From positions 1 through 9,053 of the forward strand of contig DPSB01000548.1 of NCBI GenBank assembly GCA_003537495.1: a stretch of DNA of 9,053 nt. The letters are read 5' to 3'. This document shows positions 7,121-9,053 of the stretch, one piece after another; position 1 is the stretch's first letter, and every line of letters begins with the position of its first letter. Source of the DNA: Cytophagales bacterium. GTDB lineage: Bacteria; Bacteroidota; Bacteroidia; Cytophagales; Cyclobacteriaceae. Both the position numbers and the translations under genes were made by a program. The notes under the pieces are model-generated. The model did not search any database. It had not been told where the DNA came from and saw nothing but the letters and a program-made list of their open reading frames with translations.

Positions 7121-7795
7121 ATGATGCTAGCCCAAATTGTAACCGGATCGGAAGCAGCCACCACAACTGCCGAGCAATCCATTTCTATGTGGAGTTTGGT
7201 AATGGCCGGTGGGCCGTTAATGATTCCCCTCGCTATTTGTTCGGTAATTGCCATTTACATTTTTGTAGAACGATTGCTTACCGTTAACAAAGCCAATGTA
7301 AGTTCCGATGCATTTATGGGCCGCGTAAAAGAATTGGTATTGCGTGGTGATATAAACGGAGCCAAAGTACTATGCTCCCAACATGATACACCAACTGCGC
7401 GGATGATTGAAAAAGGTGTATCGCGTATTGGTAGTCCTTTAAAAACCATCGAAGCCTCTATCGAGAACGTAGGTAAAATTGAAGTGTTCCGGTTAGAGAA
7501 AAACCTTTCGGTGTTGGCTACCATTGCTGGTGCGGCACCTATGATCGGATTTCTTGGAACTGTAATTGGTATGGTCAATGCCTTTATTGCAATTGCGCAA
7601 GAAGAAGGTTCGGTTAGCCCTAAACTCTTAGCCGATGGTATTTACACGGCCATGGTTACTACCGTTGCCGGATTGGTGGTGGGTATTATTGCTTACCTCG
7701 GCTACAACTTTCTGGTAACCCGTGTATCCAAAGTAATTCATAAGATGGAATATTCCTCTATTGAGTTTATTGACTTGTTGCAGGAACCCCGCTAA
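7121..7795 (+). CDS. exbB: MotA/TolQ/ExbB family proton channel subunit
   Basis: This 224-residue inner-membrane protein is the pore-forming stator of a Ton/Tol-type motor and works with the ExbD encoded next to it. Three hydrophobic segments lie at about 24-48, 130-157 and 172-197, with a cytoplasmic domain between the first two, matching ExbB/TolQ topology. The signature region GAAPMIGFLGTVIGMVNAFIA (137-157) carries Thr147, equivalent to E. coli ExbB Thr148. The third helix, YTAMVTTVAGLVVGIIAYLGYN (175-196), carries Thr181, equivalent to E. coli Thr181. By hand alignment, E. coli Glu176 is replaced by Thr176. Family membership is firm; ExbB rather than TolQ is chosen because tonB lies downstream. 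Two adjacent ATG codons (7121 and 7124) are both possible starts. An AGGAG at 7098 is 18 bases upstream, too far for normal ribosome binding. It is the first gene of the tight exbB-exbD-tonB run. Confidence 0.9.
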   Translation: MMLAQIVTGSEAATTTAEQSISMWSLVMAGGPLMIPLAICSVIAIYIFVERLLTVNKANVSSDAFMGRVKELVLRGDINGAKVLCSQHDTPTARMIEKGVSRIGSPLKTIEASIENVGKIEVFRLEKNLSVLATIAGAAPMIGFLGTVIGMVNAFIAIAQEEGSVSPKLLADGIYTAMVTTVAGLVVGIIAYLGYNFLVTRVSKVIHKMEYSSIEFIDLLQEPR

Positions 7796-7797
7796 GT

Positions 7798-8190
7798 ATG
7801 AATCTGCAAACGCGAAATAAAGTAGATCCGGCCTTCAACATGTCATCTATGACTGACCTGATCTTTTTACTGCTGATCTTCTTCATGCTTACCTCATCTT
7901 TTGTAACGCCTTCAGGTTTGCCGGTTAACCTGCCCAGCAGTATCCAAAGCACCATAGAGGTGCAGAAAGTTTCAGTTACGGTAACCAAAGACTTACAAAT
8001 TTTCGTTAATGAAAAGAAAGTAACCAAATCAACACTGGAGGGTGAACTGAAAAGCAAACTTGGCGGCCCGAAAGGAGTTGTTGTTTTACATATTGATGAA
8101 AGCGTGCCCACACGCGAAATGGTATTTGTGGCGGGTGTAGCTACTAAACTGGAAGCAAAGGTTTCAATTGCAACTAAACCGGGTAATTAA
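7798..8190 (+). CDS. exbD: ExbD/TolR family biopolymer transport protein
   Basis: This 130-residue protein has a short cytoplasmic N-terminus, one transmembrane helix (about 18-37, MTDLIFLLLIFFMLTSSF) and a periplasmic domain. Asp20 in MSSMTDLIFLLL is the membrane aspartate that carries protons in this family (Asp25 in E. coli ExbD). Just after the helix comes LPVNLPSS, the short proline motif typical of ExbD/TolR. The periplasmic part (about 55-130) has the alternating strands and the VVLHIDESVPTREMVFVAGVA segment of the family fold. The start is 2 bases after the exbB stop, with a weak AGGAA about 11 bases upstream, so the pair is almost certainly co-translated. All expected key residues are present. 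ExbD versus TolR cannot be separated by sequence alone; the tonB context favours ExbD. Confidence 0.92.
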   Translation: MNLQTRNKVDPAFNMSSMTDLIFLLLIFFMLTSSFVTPSGLPVNLPSSIQSTIEVQKVSVTVTKDLQIFVNEKKVTKSTLEGELKSKLGGPKGVVVLHIDESVPTREMVFVAGVATKLEAKVSIATKPGN

Positions 8191-8200
8191 CCTACTTGTT

Positions 8201-9053
8201 ATGACAACCCAACAGGAACAAAAGAACAAACGCATTGCCATGATGATCTCCATCGGGTTTCATGCTGTTTTATTGATTGCTTTTTTGTTGCTGATGGCGT
8301 GGCGTGCACCTAATCCACCACATCCCGAATACGGTATTGAATTAAACTTTGGATTAGATCAGCAAGGTGGTGGTGAAATACAGCCAGAGAAAGCTCCCGG
8401 CACGGAAACAAACACACCCGATCCGCAACCAGAAGAAGCTCAGGAAACTCCGCAAGAACAAAGCCCTGCTGAAGTGCAACCCGAAAAAGCAGAAGAGCCA
8501 ATTGTATCTAAGTTGGAAAGCCCGGTGGTTGTAAAAAAAGAAGAAAAGAAAGAACCAGCTAAAGAGCCAGTTAAGGAACAGAAAACCGAAACCAAAACCA
8601 AGGTTGAACCTAAAGAGGAAGTGAAAAAGGTTGAACCCAAAGAGGCTGTTAAAACAGAATACAAACCCACTGAAACCAAACCTGCCGATAAGAAAGGTGA
8701 TGGCGGCACCAGCCATGGTGACGACCCTGGCAAGGTAGGCGACAAAGGAAATCCGGAAGGCAAGTTAGACGCTAACGCACTTTATGGTAAACAGGGTGGC
8801 GGTGCGAATGGTGATGGCTTTGGGCTATCAATGGCAGGCTGGGCATGGGCCGACAATCCTAAAATCCCCGAGCTTCCCGATAATCAGGATGGTCGTATTG
8901 AATTTGAAATAGAGTGCGATGAAGACGGTGAGATAGTGGGTATTACTACTTTACATCGTGGCCTAAGTGCTCGTGCAGAGCAACTGCTGAAAGACGAAAT
9001 TCGCAGAAATTCACTCATGAAAACCTCTGCCGGACAAGCCCCGGCTCGTTCTA
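8201..9053 (+). CDS. tonB: TonB family energy transducer (3' end outside window)
   Basis: 284 residues are visible before the window ends. A short basic N-terminus precedes one transmembrane helix (about 14-34) containing SIGFH, which matches the SxxxH motif of TonB; His21 corresponds to the essential His20 of E. coli TonB. A long periplasmic linker follows: a Pro/Glu/Lys-rich part (about 60-165, with KVEPKE repeats) and a Gly/Asp-rich part (about 166-208). The last part, from GLSMAGWAWADNPKIP on, begins the C-terminal domain; RIEFEIECDEDGEIVGITTL (232-251) looks like the beta-strand pair of TonB_C. The canonical YP motif that usually opens this domain is not seen, and a Trp-containing segment stands in its place. 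The ATG at 8201 is 10 bases after the exbD stop, in one operon with exbB and exbD. A partner among outer-membrane receptors is expected, and the barrel gene upstream is a natural candidate. A TolA-like role remains possible. Confidence 0.86.
   Translation, partial: MTTQQEQKNKRIAMMISIGFHAVLLIAFLLLMAWRAPNPPHPEYGIELNFGLDQQGGGEIQPEKAPGTETNTPDPQPEEAQETPQEQSPAEVQPEKAEEPIVSKLESPVVVKKEEKKEPAKEPVKEQKTETKTKVEPKEEVKKVEPKEAVKTEYKPTETKPADKKGDGGTSHGDDPGKVGDKGNPEGKLDANALYGKQGGGANGDGFGLSMAGWAWADNPKIPELPDNQDGRIEFEIECDEDGEIVGITTLHRGLSARAEQLLKDEIRRNSLMKTSAGQAPARS
8600..8645 (+). repeat. Short tandem duplication in the TonB linker
   Basis: A 19-base unit at 8600-8618 recurs at 8627-8645 with one T/C difference and a 27-base period, encoding KVEPKEEVK and then KVEPKEAVK. 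Both keep the frame. Such repeats are common in TonB and TolA linkers and probably change linker length without affecting the domains. Confidence 0.75.

Noticed and set aside
8354..8763. Two overlapping minus-strand open frames rich in Phe, Leu, Gly and Ser
   Set aside because: They are antisense shadows of the Lys/Glu/Pro-rich TonB linker; the composition is low-complexity and no family is recognisable.

Overview
The window looks like chromosomal DNA of a Bacteroidota bacterium, most likely a Cytophagales-type lineage. This is judged from the gene families and their order, from start codons with little or no Shine-Dalgarno sequence, and from TAnnTTTG-type -7 promoter elements in two intergenic gaps. 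Every gene is on the plus strand. No tRNA, rRNA, CRISPR array, insertion sequence or phage gene was seen.

Layout. Positions 1-1308 hold housekeeping genes: the 3' end of a rhomboid intramembrane protease overlapping holA (DNA polymerase III delta). A 216-base gap (1309-1524) follows, with two hairpins and a promoter-like element. A 1009-residue secreted TPR protein (1525-4554) comes next, then, 4 bases later, a 556-residue outer-membrane beta-barrel (4559-6229) that resembles the barrel of a TonB-dependent receptor but has no plug. A single-pass inner-membrane protein with a periplasmic coiled coil and a C-terminal SPOR domain follows (6295-6987). A large hairpin (7016-7071) separates these genes from a tight exbB-exbD-tonB run (7121 to the window end), in which tonB is cut by the window edge.

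How the genes may work together. ExbB and ExbD are the proton-driven motor and TonB transmits force across the periplasm. The barrel is a plausible outer-membrane partner. The SPOR protein could tie the assembly to denuded septal peptidoglycan, and the TPR protein is a large periplasmic scaffold. The set recalls the Tol-Pal/CpoB machine of Proteobacteria (motor, trans-periplasmic rod, peptidoglycan binder, TPR protein). A dedicated envelope or division machine is therefore a reasonable hypothesis, but it is inferred from gene content and order, not shown by the sequence.

The most striking sequence-level anomaly is at the end of the SPOR gene. An in-frame TGA stands where TGG would give a normal-looking ending; the reading frame continues with Val-Ile-Lys-Tyr and then TAA. 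This suggests a recent nonsense change or a one-base sequence error. Other points are the missing plug of the barrel, a Thr in ExbB where E. coli has Glu176, an atypical TonB C-terminal domain, and three intergenic inverted repeats.
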